DNA from: Verrucomicrobiota bacterium
Lineage (GTDB): Bacteria > Verrucomicrobiota > Verrucomicrobiia > Opitutales > Opitutaceae
DNA length: 35,778 nucleotides
Direction: 5' to 3'
Assembly: GCA_023391285.1 (NCBI GenBank)
Contig: JAEWBF010000091.1
Span: 1-35,778, forward strand
Shown: positions 23,671-31,936 of the stretch, piece by piece
Numbering within the stretch: position 1 is the stretch's first letter
How the letters are laid out: each line of letters starts with the position of its first letter
The notes under the pieces: model-generated
Told to the model about the DNA's origin: nothing
What the model saw: the letters and a program-made list of their open reading frames with translations, nothing else
Databases searched by the model: none
Translations under genes and position numbers: made by a program

Positions 23671-25176
23671 CTAAGGGTTCGTCGGTTCGTTGGCGGGTGC
23701 GGAGTGAGTTGCGGGGGCTTTGTTGGGTTGTCTTTGCTTGCGCAGCTGCAAGCCGCGGTAGAACAAGGCTCCGGCGAGCCAGAGCAGGATCACTCCGGCA
23801 GGATAGGCGAGCGCCCGAGGGAAGAGGACGAAAAGCGCGGCGAGGCCGAGGAGACCCAGGGCGGTCCAGAGGAGCAGCCGGGTTTCGATGGGCTCCATCT
23901 CGCGACGGTTGGTGAGCGCGGCGCCGACGACGTTGCCGATGCGCATGGCGCCGGCGGCGGCGCGCGTGGCGCTGCCTTTCCGGTCGCGGGAGGGGCTGCC
24001 TTTCGTGTGCTGGTTTTTTGCCAGCCGTCGTTTCTTGTGGAGGACGATCTCGGTGGAGTTGGCGAGATCGTCGAGATACATCGCTTCCATCTGCGCGGCG
24101 AAACCCTCGTCCTCCACGACGGCGTCGAGCTCGCAGTTGCCGATCCAGCTGGCGAAATTGAGATTCGTTGAGCCGACGCGGGCCCAGCGGCCGTCGACCA
24201 CGGCGGACTTGGCGTGCAGCAGTGAACCGTTCCACTCGAAGATTCGCACGCCGGCGGTGAGCAAGGAGCGGTAGCCCGTGCGCGACATGATCTTCAGCAG
24301 CGGTATGTCGGAGGCGCGGGTGAAGAGCATTCGCACGTCGACCCCGGCGCGAGCGGACGTCACGAGAGCCTGCACATAGGTAGGCGCACCGAGATAATAG
24401 GCATCGGTCAGCCACACCCGCTTGCGAGCGAACGCGACTACGAGTTGATCGAGTCGAAAGGTGCCGGAGGCGGAGGGATCGCTGGCGACGATGCGAAGGG
24501 GAATGTTGCCGGCGGGCGAGATGTCGGACGCGGTGGGGAGTTCTTCTTCGGGAACGGGGCGGCCGAGAGTGGCCCAGCTGCGCGCGAAAGAGTGCTCCAT
24601 GTCGGCAATGGCGGGGCCGCGGATCTCGAGGCCGGTGTCGCGCCACGGTGCGATCTTTTTGGCGGGATTCCCGCACCACATGTCGGCAATGCAGAGACCG
24701 GAAATGAAGCCGACGTCGCTGTCGATCACGAGGAGCTTGCGGTGATCGCGGGAAATCCAGCCGAGTGGCGATTCGATGCGAGGAGGGTTGTAGCAGCGGA
24801 CCTCGACGCCGCCGGTGCGCAGCCGTTCCCAGAACGCGCGCGAGGCCTTGCGGAAAACGCCGAGCCAGTCGTAGATCAGGCGCACGGTGATCCCCGCTCG
24901 AGCGCGCTCGATCAATGCGTCGGCGAAGCGGTTTCCGATGACATCGTCGGCGAGGATGTAGTTCTCGAAATGGATGCGCGACTTCGCGCCGCCGATGGCG
25001 GCGAGCCAGGCGGAGTAATTCTCGCTGGCGTCCTTGAGGAGCCGAACCTGGTTGCCTTCGATGAGAGGCGCATTGGCGCTGCGTTCGAAGGCTTGTTGCG
25101 CGAGATCGCGTGCGGTGAACGTGCCGTGGAGTCCGCGACGGTTGGAGTCAGAGGATTCGCGCGTGGGGGGATTCAT
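23671..25176 (-). CDS. phospholipase D-family protein, cardiolipin-synthase-like
   Basis: A 501-residue protein with two HKD phosphodiesterase motifs: His145/Lys147/Asp152 (HRKLLVID) and His321/Lys323/Asp328 (HAKSAVVD), each followed by the usual Gly/Ser segment (GFISG; RVGSTNLN). Two-HKD proteins of this type make cardiolipin or transfer phosphatidyl groups. Unlike classical Cls, which begins with membrane helices, this protein has its two hydrophobic helices at the C-terminus (about 433-475). Between them lies a Ser/Arg/Lys-rich linker (about 388-420) read from a repeat-like DNA segment at 23971-24004. ATG 25176 is the first good start. It is a likely inner-membrane phospholipid enzyme; exact reaction uncertain. 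Confidence 0.88.
   Translation of the reverse strand: MNPPTRESSDSNRRGLHGTFTARDLAQQAFERSANAPLIEGNQVRLLKDASENYSAWLAAIGGAKSRIHFENYILADDVIGNRFADALIERARAGITVRLIYDWLGVFRKASRAFWERLRTGGVEVRCYNPPRIESPLGWISRDHRKLLVIDSDVGFISGLCIADMWCGNPAKKIAPWRDTGLEIRGPAIADMEHSFARSWATLGRPVPEEELPTASDISPAGNIPLRIVASDPSASGTFRLDQLVVAFARKRVWLTDAYYLGAPTYVQALVTSARAGVDVRMLFTRASDIPLLKIMSRTGYRSLLTAGVRIFEWNGSLLHAKSAVVDGRWARVGSTNLNFASWIGNCELDAVVEDEGFAAQMEAMYLDDLANSTEIVLHKKRRLAKNQHTKGSPSRDRKGSATRAAAGAMRIGNVVGAALTNRREMEPIETRLLLWTALGLLGLAALFVLFPRALAYPAGVILLWLAGALFYRGLQLRKQRQPNKAPATHSAPANEPTNP
23971..24004. repeat. 10-bp direct repeat pair inside the cardiolipin-synthase-like gene
   Basis: GCTGCCTTTC occurs at 23971-23980 and again at 23995-24004, bracketing CGGTCGCGGGAGGG. 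On the coding strand it encodes the KGSPSRDRKGSA part of the linker between the PLD domain and the C-terminal helices. It resembles an intergenic repeat captured in frame. Confidence 0.5.
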
Positions 25177-25387
25177 GGGCGTCGGCGATGCTTGGACAGC
25201 GAATCACAAGATTGGCTTCGCGAACACGATGAAGACGCGGGAGGAATCCCTACGCGCTGGTCGCAACGGCTCGGCGGGGTGCTTGCTCCACCACCGATGA
25301 CCGAGCGAAATGGGGCATCGACGCAAGAGAGCTATTTTTGAGGTTTTCTTTTGACCAAAGGCGGTTTCCCGTAGCGGACGTTGTTAC

Positions 25388-25477
25388 GGAAGGGTGGCCG
25401 AGTGGTTTATGGCTCCAGTCTTGAAAACTGGCGTGGGTGAAAGCTCACCGTGGGTTCGAATCCCACCCCTTCCGCCA
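25388..25477 (+). tRNA. tRNA-Ser (anticodon TGA)
   Basis: A 90-nt class II tRNA. The acceptor GGAAGGG pairs with CCCTTCC, followed by discriminator G and an encoded CCA (25475-25477). Anticodon stem CCAGT/ACTGG holds loop CTTGAAA with anticodon TGA. A long variable arm (GTGGGTGAAAGCTCAC) and T arm TGGGTTCGAATCCCA complete the serine tRNA. A TTGACC at 25351-25356 could be its -35 element. Confidence 0.97.
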
Positions 25478-25518
25478 AATACAGGCGGGCACCTTCGGCG
25501 CGCTGCCGGGTGCGCCGG

Positions 25519-25713
25519 TCATTTTGCCGATCGGTTGTAGAAGAAGGCCAGCCAGATGCCGAGCGCGAGGAGGAGGACGAGCCACCAAAGGTAGCGAAGC
25601 TCGCGCGCGGCGAGTTCGAAGAAGGCGAGCAGCCGCGGAAAAAAGAGCGCGGAGCCGAGGATGACCACGGCTCCGGCGATCAGGATCAAAGTGCGCCGTG
25701 GTGAACGGCTCAT
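25519..25713 (-). CDS. small two-helix membrane protein
   Basis: A 64-residue protein with two hydrophobic helices (about 8-24, LILIAGAVVILGSALFF, and 41-58, YLWWLVLLLALGIWLAFF) joined by a short Arg/Glu-bearing loop, and a basic start (MSRSPRR). Not recognised. ATG 25713 lies 2 bp after the stop of the prohibitin-like gene, so the two are almost certainly translated together. This points to a membrane partner or accessory subunit of the SPFH protein (inference). Confidence 0.72.
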   Translation of the reverse strand: MSRSPRRTLILIAGAVVILGSALFFPRLLAFFELAARELRYLWWLVLLLALGIWLAFFYNRSAK

Positions 25714-25715
25714 CT

Positions 25716-26555
25716 TTAACGCCGCGCGGCTGCGGCAGCGGGCGGCGTGGCGGGCACGCCGAGCGGAAGGAGGATATTGGCGCCGTTGCCGCCCTCGGCA
25801 CCGGAGCCGCCGATCACGAGGGGAGCTTTGCCATCCCATTTTTCGACGATCTGAAGTTGGATCAGGCCGGGGTTGTCGCGGATGGCTTCGGCGCGGACGC
25901 GGATGGCTTCGGCTTCACCCTTGGCCTTGATGATGGCGGTGTCGGCTTCGATTTGCGCCTTCTGCTGCGTGAAGCGGGCTTTGGCGGCTTCTTGCTCCTG
26001 GACCATCTTTGATTCGATGGCCGCTTCGAGTTCCTTCGAGAGGACGATGTCTTCGACGACGAGATCCTCGATCACGAGCAGCGTGCCGATTTTTTCGCGC
26101 GCGGCAGCGAGAGCGCGGGATTTGATTTCCTCGCGCTTCTTGACGAGCTGCTCGGCGCTTTGGAGCGCGGTTACTTCCTTGAGAGCTTCCTGGACGCGCG
26201 GGGCGATGAGACTGTCGAAAGGATCGCCGGCGTATTCCTTGTAGATGCGAACGACGGAGCCCTCGGGAATGCGATAAAGGAGACGCAGGTTCATGTTTAC
26301 CTGCTGGAGGTCGGAAGAGTAGGTCTCGGAGGGAAGTTGACGCGCCATCTGGCGGACGGGGACGTGGATGATGTGGGTGATGAACGGAGCCTTGGTGCCG
26401 AAACCCTCGGGTTTGAAATCGTCGCTGACCTTGCCAAGCGTGACTTGAACGCCGCGGAAGCCTGGCTCGACCACGTAGGTGCCCTGCGCTGCGAAAATGA
26501 TGAGGGCCAAAATGATGATCCCGAAGCCGATGAGTTTGCCGAAGTTTGGAGTCAT
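25716..26555 (-). CDS. prohibitin/SPFH-domain membrane protein
   Basis: A 279-residue band-7/prohibitin-family protein. An N-terminal signal-anchor helix (about 8-24, LIGFGIIILALIIFAA) is followed by the SPFH domain (VVEPGFRGVQVTLGKV through PVRQMARQLPSETYSSD). A long charged coiled coil (about 150-225, with KMVQEQEAAKARFTQQKAQI) then leads to a Gly/Ala/Pro-rich tail. Such proteins form large membrane-associated rings, and relatives (HflK/C) restrain the FtsH protease. A single copy here, rather than the HflK-HflC pair, favours the prohibitin subgroup. The gene is followed 2 bp later by the tiny membrane protein. Confidence 0.92.
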   Translation of the reverse strand: MTPNFGKLIGFGIIILALIIFAAQGTYVVEPGFRGVQVTLGKVSDDFKPEGFGTKAPFITHIIHVPVRQMARQLPSETYSSDLQQVNMNLRLLYRIPEGSVVRIYKEYAGDPFDSLIAPRVQEALKEVTALQSAEQLVKKREEIKSRALAAAREKIGTLLVIEDLVVEDIVLSKELEAAIESKMVQEQEAAKARFTQQKAQIEADTAIIKAKGEAEAIRVRAEAIRDNPGLIQLQIVEKWDGKAPLVIGGSGAEGGNGANILLPLGVPATPPAAAAARR

Positions 26556-26657
26556 GCGCGCATGCGAAGGGACGCGCGCGTTCCTCGCAAGCGACGATTC
26601 GCGAGGATGGAATATTTCGCCGGTGTTCCAGCGCGCGCAACGCGCGGACGACGGGCG

Positions 26658-27947
26658 CTACGGAGCAACGCGCCAGATCGTGTTGGAGCCGTCGTCGCTG
26701 ACGAGAAGAGCGCCGTCACGCGCAACGGCGATACCGACCGGACGACCCCACACGTCGCCGTTATCGGTCACGAAACCCGTGAGGAAATCTTCGTATTCGC
26801 CCGTGGCGCGGCCATTATCGACCGGAACCATGATGACTTTGTAGCCGGTGCGTTTCTCGCGATTCCAAGAGCCGTGTTCGGCGGCGAAGATCTGACCACG
26901 GTAACGAGCGGGGAATTTATCGCCGTCGTAGAAGGCGAGATCGAGCGAAGCGGAGTGCGCTTGTATCAGAACGTCGGGGACGATCACCTGCGTGGCGAGT
27001 TCGGGCTTCTTGCCTTTGTGTCGCGGATCCTGGTTGGGACCGAGATAGAACCACGGCCAGCCGTAGAAGCCGTCTTCTTTTACGCGAGTGATATAGTCTG
27101 GTGGAAGATCGTCACCGAGGCCGTCGCGTTCGTTGACGGAGGTCCAGAGCGCGCCGGAGGCGGGATCGATGGCGAGACCGACGGGATTGCGAATGCCCCA
27201 CGCGTAAACGCGTCCATTCTTGCCATCGGGATCGTAGGCGAAGATGCGGGCGCGACGTTCTTCGGCTTTGTCGTCGTCGACGTTGGAGAGGGAGCCGACG
27301 GAGACGAAAAGGGTTTTATCGTCCCGCGAGAAAACGATGTCGCGTGTCCAGTGGCCGCCGCCGGTCAGGCGACCGCCGGAAGAGATGTCGGGGATGATTG
27401 TTTCCGCAGGACCACGGGCGCGAGTATCGCCGGAACGGTAAGGGAAGCGGACGACGGAGCCGGTGTTGGCGATATAGATGAACTCGGGGTTGTTGCCGGA
27501 CGGATAGAACGCGATGCCGAAGGGCTGCTTTAGGTTGTCGGCGAAGAGTTCGTTTACGTCGGCCCGGCCGTCGTTGTCGGTGTCGCGCAACACGCGCACG
27601 CGGTGCGATTCGCTTTCCGCGACGAAGATGTCGCCGTTGGGTGCCTTCACGATGACCCGCGGTTGCTTCAGATCGGTGGCGAATTCGCTCACGCGAAACC
27701 CCTCGCGAGCGCGCGGCAAAGCTCCGGACGGGCGGGCGACTTGGCGCGGACCGTTTCGAGCCGACTCGGTGGCGTAAGGGGCGGGCAGGTCGTCGACCGT
27801 GATCTTCCGGCGAACGCCGGGAGCGTCCTGCGTCCAGTCGCCCATGGCGGCGGGACCGGTGAGGACGTCGGCGGCGAGGAGAGTGGAAGCCAAACCGCCG
27901 CTCGCGACGGCGAGAGCGACGACGCGAACGGCGGAGGTCAGGGTCAT
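26658..27947 (-). CDS. sorbosone dehydrogenase / PQQ-type glucose dehydrogenase-like beta-propeller
   Basis: A 429-residue exported protein. The N-terminus (basic start, hydrophobic stretch, ending LLAADV near residue 27) looks like a Sec signal peptide. The rest is a beta-propeller of the L-sorbosone/glucose-dehydrogenase family: GFRVSEFATDLKQPRVIVKA, then DIFVAESESHRVRVLRD, GGHWTRDIVFSRDDKTLFVS, YAWGIRNPVGLAIDP, and FYGWPWFYLG. Members usually bind PQQ and oxidise aldoses or related carbonyls in the periplasm; an NxxGxx/NERDGLGDDLPPD region matches the family's metal-binding loop. Its ATG overlaps the csbD-like gene's stop in ATGA, so it is probably stress-coregulated with it. Substrate unknown. 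Confidence 0.88.
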   Translation of the reverse strand: MTLTSAVRVVALAVASGGLASTLLAADVLTGPAAMGDWTQDAPGVRRKITVDDLPAPYATESARNGPRQVARPSGALPRAREGFRVSEFATDLKQPRVIVKAPNGDIFVAESESHRVRVLRDTDNDGRADVNELFADNLKQPFGIAFYPSGNNPEFIYIANTGSVVRFPYRSGDTRARGPAETIIPDISSGGRLTGGGHWTRDIVFSRDDKTLFVSVGSLSNVDDDKAEERRARIFAYDPDGKNGRVYAWGIRNPVGLAIDPASGALWTSVNERDGLGDDLPPDYITRVKEDGFYGWPWFYLGPNQDPRHKGKKPELATQVIVPDVLIQAHSASLDLAFYDGDKFPARYRGQIFAAEHGSWNREKRTGYKVIMVPVDNGRATGEYEDFLTGFVTDNGDVWGRPVGIAVARDGALLVSDDGSNTIWRVAP

Positions 27948-28123
27948 TTGCCGAAAACTTTTTTCACATCGCCGGTCTTTTTTTGGACCTTGCCCTCGAG
28001 TTGATCGGCGCGGCCTTCGTCGCGGAGCTTGGGATCGTTGGTCGCTTCGCCGACGCCGGCCTTGGCTTTACCCGTGAGATTCTTGGTGTGGCCTTCGATT
28101 TTATCCTGGGTGCTTGTTTTCAT
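27944..28123 (-). CDS. CsbD-family stress protein
   Basis: A 59-residue, highly charged hydrophilic protein: MKTSTQDKIEGHTKNLTGKA, then KAGVGEATNDPKLRDEGRAD and QLEGKVQKKTGDVKKV. This is the repeated K-x-x-G-x-x-K/E-x-x-G architecture of CsbD-like proteins, small proteins induced by general or envelope stress, of unknown biochemical function. The stop overlaps the sorbosone-dehydrogenase-like start by 4 nt, giving an uncommon pairing. It is the first gene of that unit, and its promoter should lie in 28124-28266. Confidence 0.9.
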   Translation of the reverse strand: MKTSTQDKIEGHTKNLTGKAKAGVGEATNDPKLRDEGRADQLEGKVQKKTGDVKKVFGK

Positions 28124-28266
28124 GAAGGCACGGACCGAGGCCGATGGCGCGCGGTTCCGAGCGGGGCAGTGAGAGGCGCTGCGTGTGCGAGGAGGCGTGA
28201 TGTTACCGAGGCCGGTATCGGAAACCCTCCCGATGGCGCGGGGTTGTGCGGTGGGTAGGGTGAAGC

Positions 28267-28731
28267 ATGGCCGGATCGAAATCGTTCGAGAAAGATCGCG
28301 TGCGGGAGAATACGGCCGCGGAGATCAACGACCGCATCGATGCAGGTATCCGGGAAACGGTGACACGGTATGCGACGGCGTCGCAGCGGGAGATTTCGCA
28401 GCGCATCGGAGAACTGGAGGCGGAGTGGGACATCGAGCGGGTGTTGGAAACGAATGCGGCGAGCCTGGCGTTGTCGGGAGTATTGTCGGCCGCGCTCGGC
28501 CGCCGGCGGGGGCTGGTTTTGGCGGCCGGGGTGCTGGGGTTTTTGTTGTATCATGCGACGCAAGGATGGTGTCCGCCGCTGCCGATTCTGCGGCGCCTCG
28601 GCGTGCGGACGCGGCGCGAGATCGAGCGCGAAAAGTTCGTGTTGAAATATCTGCGAGGAGATTTCGAAGGCTTGTCGATCCAACGCGCGAGGAAGTCACC
28701 GGGGAAGGTGCTCGAGGCGGTGGCGCAGTGA
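28267..28731 (+). CDS. YgaP-like (DUF2892-type) membrane protein
   Basis: A 154-residue protein with an N-terminal charged helical part (about 1-60), a hydrophobic segment (about 67-95, ALSGVLSAALGRRRGLVLAA then GVLGFLLYHA), and a conserved-looking cytoplasmic tail QGWCPPLPILRRLGVRTRRE followed by IEREKFVLKYLRGDF. This tail is typical of proteins whose membrane segment resembles the YgaP inner-membrane domain (DUF2892). Specific role unknown; it starts 143 bp from the divergent csbD-like gene. Confidence 0.72.
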   Translation: MAGSKSFEKDRVRENTAAEINDRIDAGIRETVTRYATASQREISQRIGELEAEWDIERVLETNAASLALSGVLSAALGRRRGLVLAAGVLGFLLYHATQGWCPPLPILRRLGVRTRREIEREKFVLKYLRGDFEGLSIQRARKSPGKVLEAVAQ

Positions 28732-28869
28732 TCGACGCCGGTAATTATTCCGCGTCGCGGCGCGCACGGCACGGCTGCCGGGCAGAAAGATGATGAAAGG
28801 TGTCCGGGATGAGGGCGGTGATTCGTTGGAGACATGTAATCATCAACGATCAAACGTCTCTTCTCTCTT

Positions 28870-29355
28870 ATGAGCTCGAATTCTTCTTCCACGCCTTTGT
28901 CGGATCGCGAACTGGTGCTGACGCGCATCGTCGATGTGCCGCGCGAGAAACTCTATCGCGGGTGGACGGAGCCCGAATTGATGAAGCAATGGTTCGCGCC
29001 GAAGCCTTGGGCCGCGACGGTGGTGGAAGTCGATTTGCGGCCGGGTGGATCGAGTTTGGTGGTGATGCGCGGACCAGATGGCACCGAGTTTCCGAATCCT
29101 GGTATCTACCTCGAAGTCGTGCCGAACGAACGACTGGTTTTCACGGATGCTTACACGAAAGCGTGGGAACCGTCGGAGAAACCATTCATGACAGCGATCG
29201 TGACCTTTGAAGATCTGGGAGGTGGACGCACGCGTTATACGGCGCGGGCGCTGCACTGGACGGCGGCGGATCGCGAAGCGCACGAGAAGATGGGCTTTCA
29301 CCAAGGCTGGGGCCAGTGCCTCGATCAACTCGTGGAGCTCGCGAAGACGTTGTGA
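28870..29355 (+). CDS. SRPBCC/AHSA1-domain protein
   Basis: A 161-residue protein with the START/Bet v1-like AHSA1 domain: LTRIVDVPREKLYRGWTEPE (17-36), LMKQWFAPKPW (37-47), then VEVDLRPGGSSLVVM and the C-terminal helix HEKMGFHQGWGQCLDQLVEL. These proteins bind small hydrophobic ligands in a cavity, and many are of unknown function. The YciI-type gene lies 75 bp downstream, a pairing often seen next to ECF sigma factor genes; no sigma factor is present here. ATG 28870 is well placed, with no strong Shine-Dalgarno. Confidence 0.9.
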   Translation: MSSNSSSTPLSDRELVLTRIVDVPREKLYRGWTEPELMKQWFAPKPWAATVVEVDLRPGGSSLVVMRGPDGTEFPNPGIYLEVVPNERLVFTDAYTKAWEPSEKPFMTAIVTFEDLGGGRTRYTARALHWTAADREAHEKMGFHQGWGQCLDQLVELAKTL

Positions 29356-29393
29356 GCGGGCACGTGAGTGCGAGTGGACTGACCGCAGGAACG

Positions 29394-29421
29394 GCTTGAG
29401 AACCGGCGGCGGTTCTCAAGC
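29394..29421. other. strong hairpin 8 nt upstream of the YciI-type gene
   Basis: GCTTGAGAACCG (29394-29405), loop GCGG, CGGTTCTCAAGC (29410-29421): a perfect 12-bp stem ending 8 nt before the ATG at 29430. It can shelter the start region in mRNA, or act as an operator-like palindrome. It lies in the 74-bp gap between the AHSA1 and YciI genes and lacks a T tract. Confidence 0.65.
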
Positions 29422-29429
29422 GTGATGCC

Positions 29430-29840
29430 ATGCCCACGGAACATGCATCTTCGACCGCAGCGTTCATGCTGCTCTTTCGCAACGCTGGTCCCGAGACGCA
29501 TCAGCATCTGACTGCCGAGCAGCGGCAGCAACTCGCGCAGCGTTGGAACGATTGGTATGACGGGCTGGCGTCGGCGGGAAAAGTGCAGCACGGGCAACCG
29601 CTGGCGCTGAACGGACGCGTGGTGACGGGCACGCGCGGTGAGAAGATTGTCGATGGTCCCTACGCGGAGGCGAAGGAAGTGGTGGGCGGCTATCTTTATC
29701 TGACGGTGCGCGATTTGGATGAAGCGACGGCGATCGCGCAGCAGTGTCCGGGACTCGCGGTGGGCGTGACGGTGGAAGTGCGACCGCTCGCGGCGACGAG
29801 CCCGGTCTTGGAAGACGTGCGTGGTCGGCCGCCGGCGTAA
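29430..29840 (+). CDS. YciI-family (DGPF-domain) protein
   Basis: A 136-residue protein of the YCII-related/DGPF family, small dimeric alpha-beta barrel-like proteins of unclear catalytic role. The family layout is FMLLFRNAGP, a helical segment with RWNDWYDGLASAGKV, DGPYAEAKEVVGGYLYLTV (the DGPF-like motif) and a C-terminal VEVRPLA strand. ATG 29430 precedes the first strand by about 11 residues. A perfect 12-bp hairpin lies 8 nt upstream. It is convergent with kup across only 15 bp. Confidence 0.88.
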   Translation: MPTEHASSTAAFMLLFRNAGPETHQHLTAEQRQQLAQRWNDWYDGLASAGKVQHGQPLALNGRVVTGTRGEKIVDGPYAEAKEVVGGYLYLTVRDLDEATAIAQQCPGLAVGVTVEVRPLAATSPVLEDVRGRPPA

Positions 29841-29860
29841 GCGTCCCGGTCGGGGCTACA
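29841..29860. repeat. degenerate hairpin with CTACA flank at the yciI/kup junction
   Basis: CCCG-GT-CGGG (29845-29854) is followed by GCTACA (29855-29860), which contains the kup stop codon complement. It resembles a shortened member of the palindrome family at 10722, 32842 and 34516, again between convergent genes. Confidence 0.3.
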
Positions 29861-31835
29861 GCTGAATCGGCAGGCCCACCTCGATGATTTGCATCGGCGG
29901 GAGGCGGTAGTAGTCGCGCGCTTGGCGGGCGTTGCGGCTGAGGAAACTGTAGAGGCGTTTCTGCCATTCCCACATGCGGGCTTCGCCGCCGGTGATGATC
30001 ATCTCGCGATTGAAATAGTAGGTGGCCTCGGAAGGTTTCAACGGCACGCCGCGGGAGCGGATCTCTTCGATGACTGCGGAGACGTTGGGCGATTCCATGT
30101 ATCCGTAGCGCGCGCACGCCCGCCAGACGCCCTCGCCAATTTCGCGAACCTCCACGCGTTCGGGGTCGGCGACGTAGGGCACCTCTTCGGTGAGGATGCT
30201 GAGGAGGACGACGGTTTCGTGGAGGACCTTGTTGGCCTTCACGTGGTGCAGGAGCACGAGCGGCGTGCCGGAAGGATTGCCGGCCATGAAGACGCCGGTG
30301 CCGCGGACGCGTTGGATATGTTTGCTCGAGGCGATGTCCTTCAATTCTTCCTCGGTGATCTCGTTGGCGTAGACGCGGCGGAAGATCTCGTTTTTACCGG
30401 TCTTCCACGTGTGCATCACAGCGAGCACGCCGGCGCCGATAGCGAGCGGGAGCCAGCCGCCGTCCAGAATCTTGTGGAGGTTGGCGTAGAGGAGCGTGAC
30501 ATCGACGACCGCGAACGGGGCGCAGAGCGCGAGTGCCTTCCACGCGGGCCAGCGCCACGAGCGGCGGGCGACAAAGTAAAAGGCGAAGGTGGTGACGGTC
30601 ATCGCGGCGGTGACGGCGATGCCGTAGGCGGCGGTGAGGCGGGCGCTTTCCTGGAAGCCGAGCACAATGCCGATGGCGCCGAGCGCGAGGGTGATATTGA
30701 CGAGCGGGATGTAGATCTGGCCGCGGTGCGCGGCGTTGGTGTGGAGGACTTGCAGGCGCGGGAAAAAGCCGAGTTGAACGGAGGAACGAATGAGGGAGAA
30801 CGTCCCGGAAATCATCGCCTGGCTGGCGATGATCGCGGCGAGCACGGAGAGAAATAGAACGAAGAACCGGATCGGGCCTTCCGGTGCGATCGCGAGGAAC
30901 GGGTTGCCGGCGGCGTTGGCGTCCCAGAGCAGGTGCGCGCCCTGGCCGAAGTAGTTCAAGACGAGACCGGGCAAAGCGAAACCATACCAGGCGATGGCGA
31001 TGGCGCGGCGGCCGAAATGGCCCATGTCGGCGTAGATCGCTTCGACGCCGGTGATCGCGAGCACGACGCCGCCGAGGACGGCGGTAATTTCCGCCGGATG
31101 CGAGCGGAAGAGCACCCAGGCGTGCCAAGGGTTGAGCGCGTGCAGGACGACGGGGTTGAGCCAGATTTGCCAGGCGCCGAGCGCGCCGAGGGTGGCGAAC
31201 CACACGAGCATAATGGGCCCGTAAATTCGGCCGATGGTCTGGCTGCCGCGGTCCTGCACCCAGAAAACGACGGCGAGAATCGCGCACGTGAGCGGGATGA
31301 CGAGCGGCTTGGTTTGAGGTGCGATGAGCGTGAGACCCTCGGCGGCGGAGAGCACGGAAACGGCGGGCGTGATGAGGCCTTCGCCGCAAAGCATACAGGC
31401 GCCGAAGAGAATGAGGAGCGTGCCGCCGCCGATGGCGGCTTTGCGCCGGCCGCGATCAAAACGCGCGCGGGAGAAGAGGGCAAATACGCCGCCCTCGCCG
31501 CGGTTGTCGGCGCGCGTGACGAACGTGAGATATTTCCAACTCACGACGAGCATCAGCAACCAGAAGATGAGCGACAGCACGCCGAGCACGGCGCTCTGCT
31601 CGATGACGGCGTGAACGGATTCCGGAACGGCGTCGGCGAGGGCCTGTGCGGCGGCGGAGTCGGCGGGGAGCGGCTGGCCGGTGGCGGGCTGGACTTGAAC
31701 GGTGAGGTAGCGGATCGAGTCGCGGAGCGCGTAGAGCGGGCTCGTGCCGATGTCGCCGAATACGACTCCGAGCGCGGCAATCGCGAGAGCGCCGCGCGCG
31801 GCGTGGGAGGCAGGCTTCGCGGGCAGGTCGCTCAT
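29856..31835 (-). CDS. kup: Kup-family potassium transporter
   Basis: A 659-residue K+/H+ symporter of the HAK/KUP/KT family. GDIGTSPLYAL (27-37) is the signature of the first transmembrane helix. About 12 hydrophobic helices follow, with GEGGVFALFSRAR after helix 2, DRGSQTIGRIYGPIMLVWF and ITGVEAIYADMGHFGRRAI in conserved places, and a hydrophilic C-terminal domain of about 200 residues. It takes up potassium at low external concentration. The start at ATG 31835 gives the normal N-terminus; an upstream in-frame TTG (31898) is less likely. It is divergent from menB. Confidence 0.94.
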   Translation of the reverse strand: MSDLPAKPASHAARGALAIAALGVVFGDIGTSPLYALRDSIRYLTVQVQPATGQPLPADSAAAQALADAVPESVHAVIEQSAVLGVLSLIFWLLMLVVSWKYLTFVTRADNRGEGGVFALFSRARFDRGRRKAAIGGGTLLILFGACMLCGEGLITPAVSVLSAAEGLTLIAPQTKPLVIPLTCAILAVVFWVQDRGSQTIGRIYGPIMLVWFATLGALGAWQIWLNPVVLHALNPWHAWVLFRSHPAEITAVLGGVVLAITGVEAIYADMGHFGRRAIAIAWYGFALPGLVLNYFGQGAHLLWDANAAGNPFLAIAPEGPIRFFVLFLSVLAAIIASQAMISGTFSLIRSSVQLGFFPRLQVLHTNAAHRGQIYIPLVNITLALGAIGIVLGFQESARLTAAYGIAVTAAMTVTTFAFYFVARRSWRWPAWKALALCAPFAVVDVTLLYANLHKILDGGWLPLAIGAGVLAVMHTWKTGKNEIFRRVYANEITEEELKDIASSKHIQRVRGTGVFMAGNPSGTPLVLLHHVKANKVLHETVVLLSILTEEVPYVADPERVEVREIGEGVWRACARYGYMESPNVSAVIEEIRSRGVPLKPSEATYYFNREMIITGGEARMWEWQKRLYSFLSRNARQARDYYRLPPMQIIEVGLPIQL

Positions 31836-31936
31836 TGCGGAAGTGGGAGTGTCCTCAATCTTGGCGAAGGCTCCAAGCGATATTTCGGGGGCGGGCAAAA
31901 ACGGGTTGCAATTCGCGGAAAGCGACAGGCGCGGGC

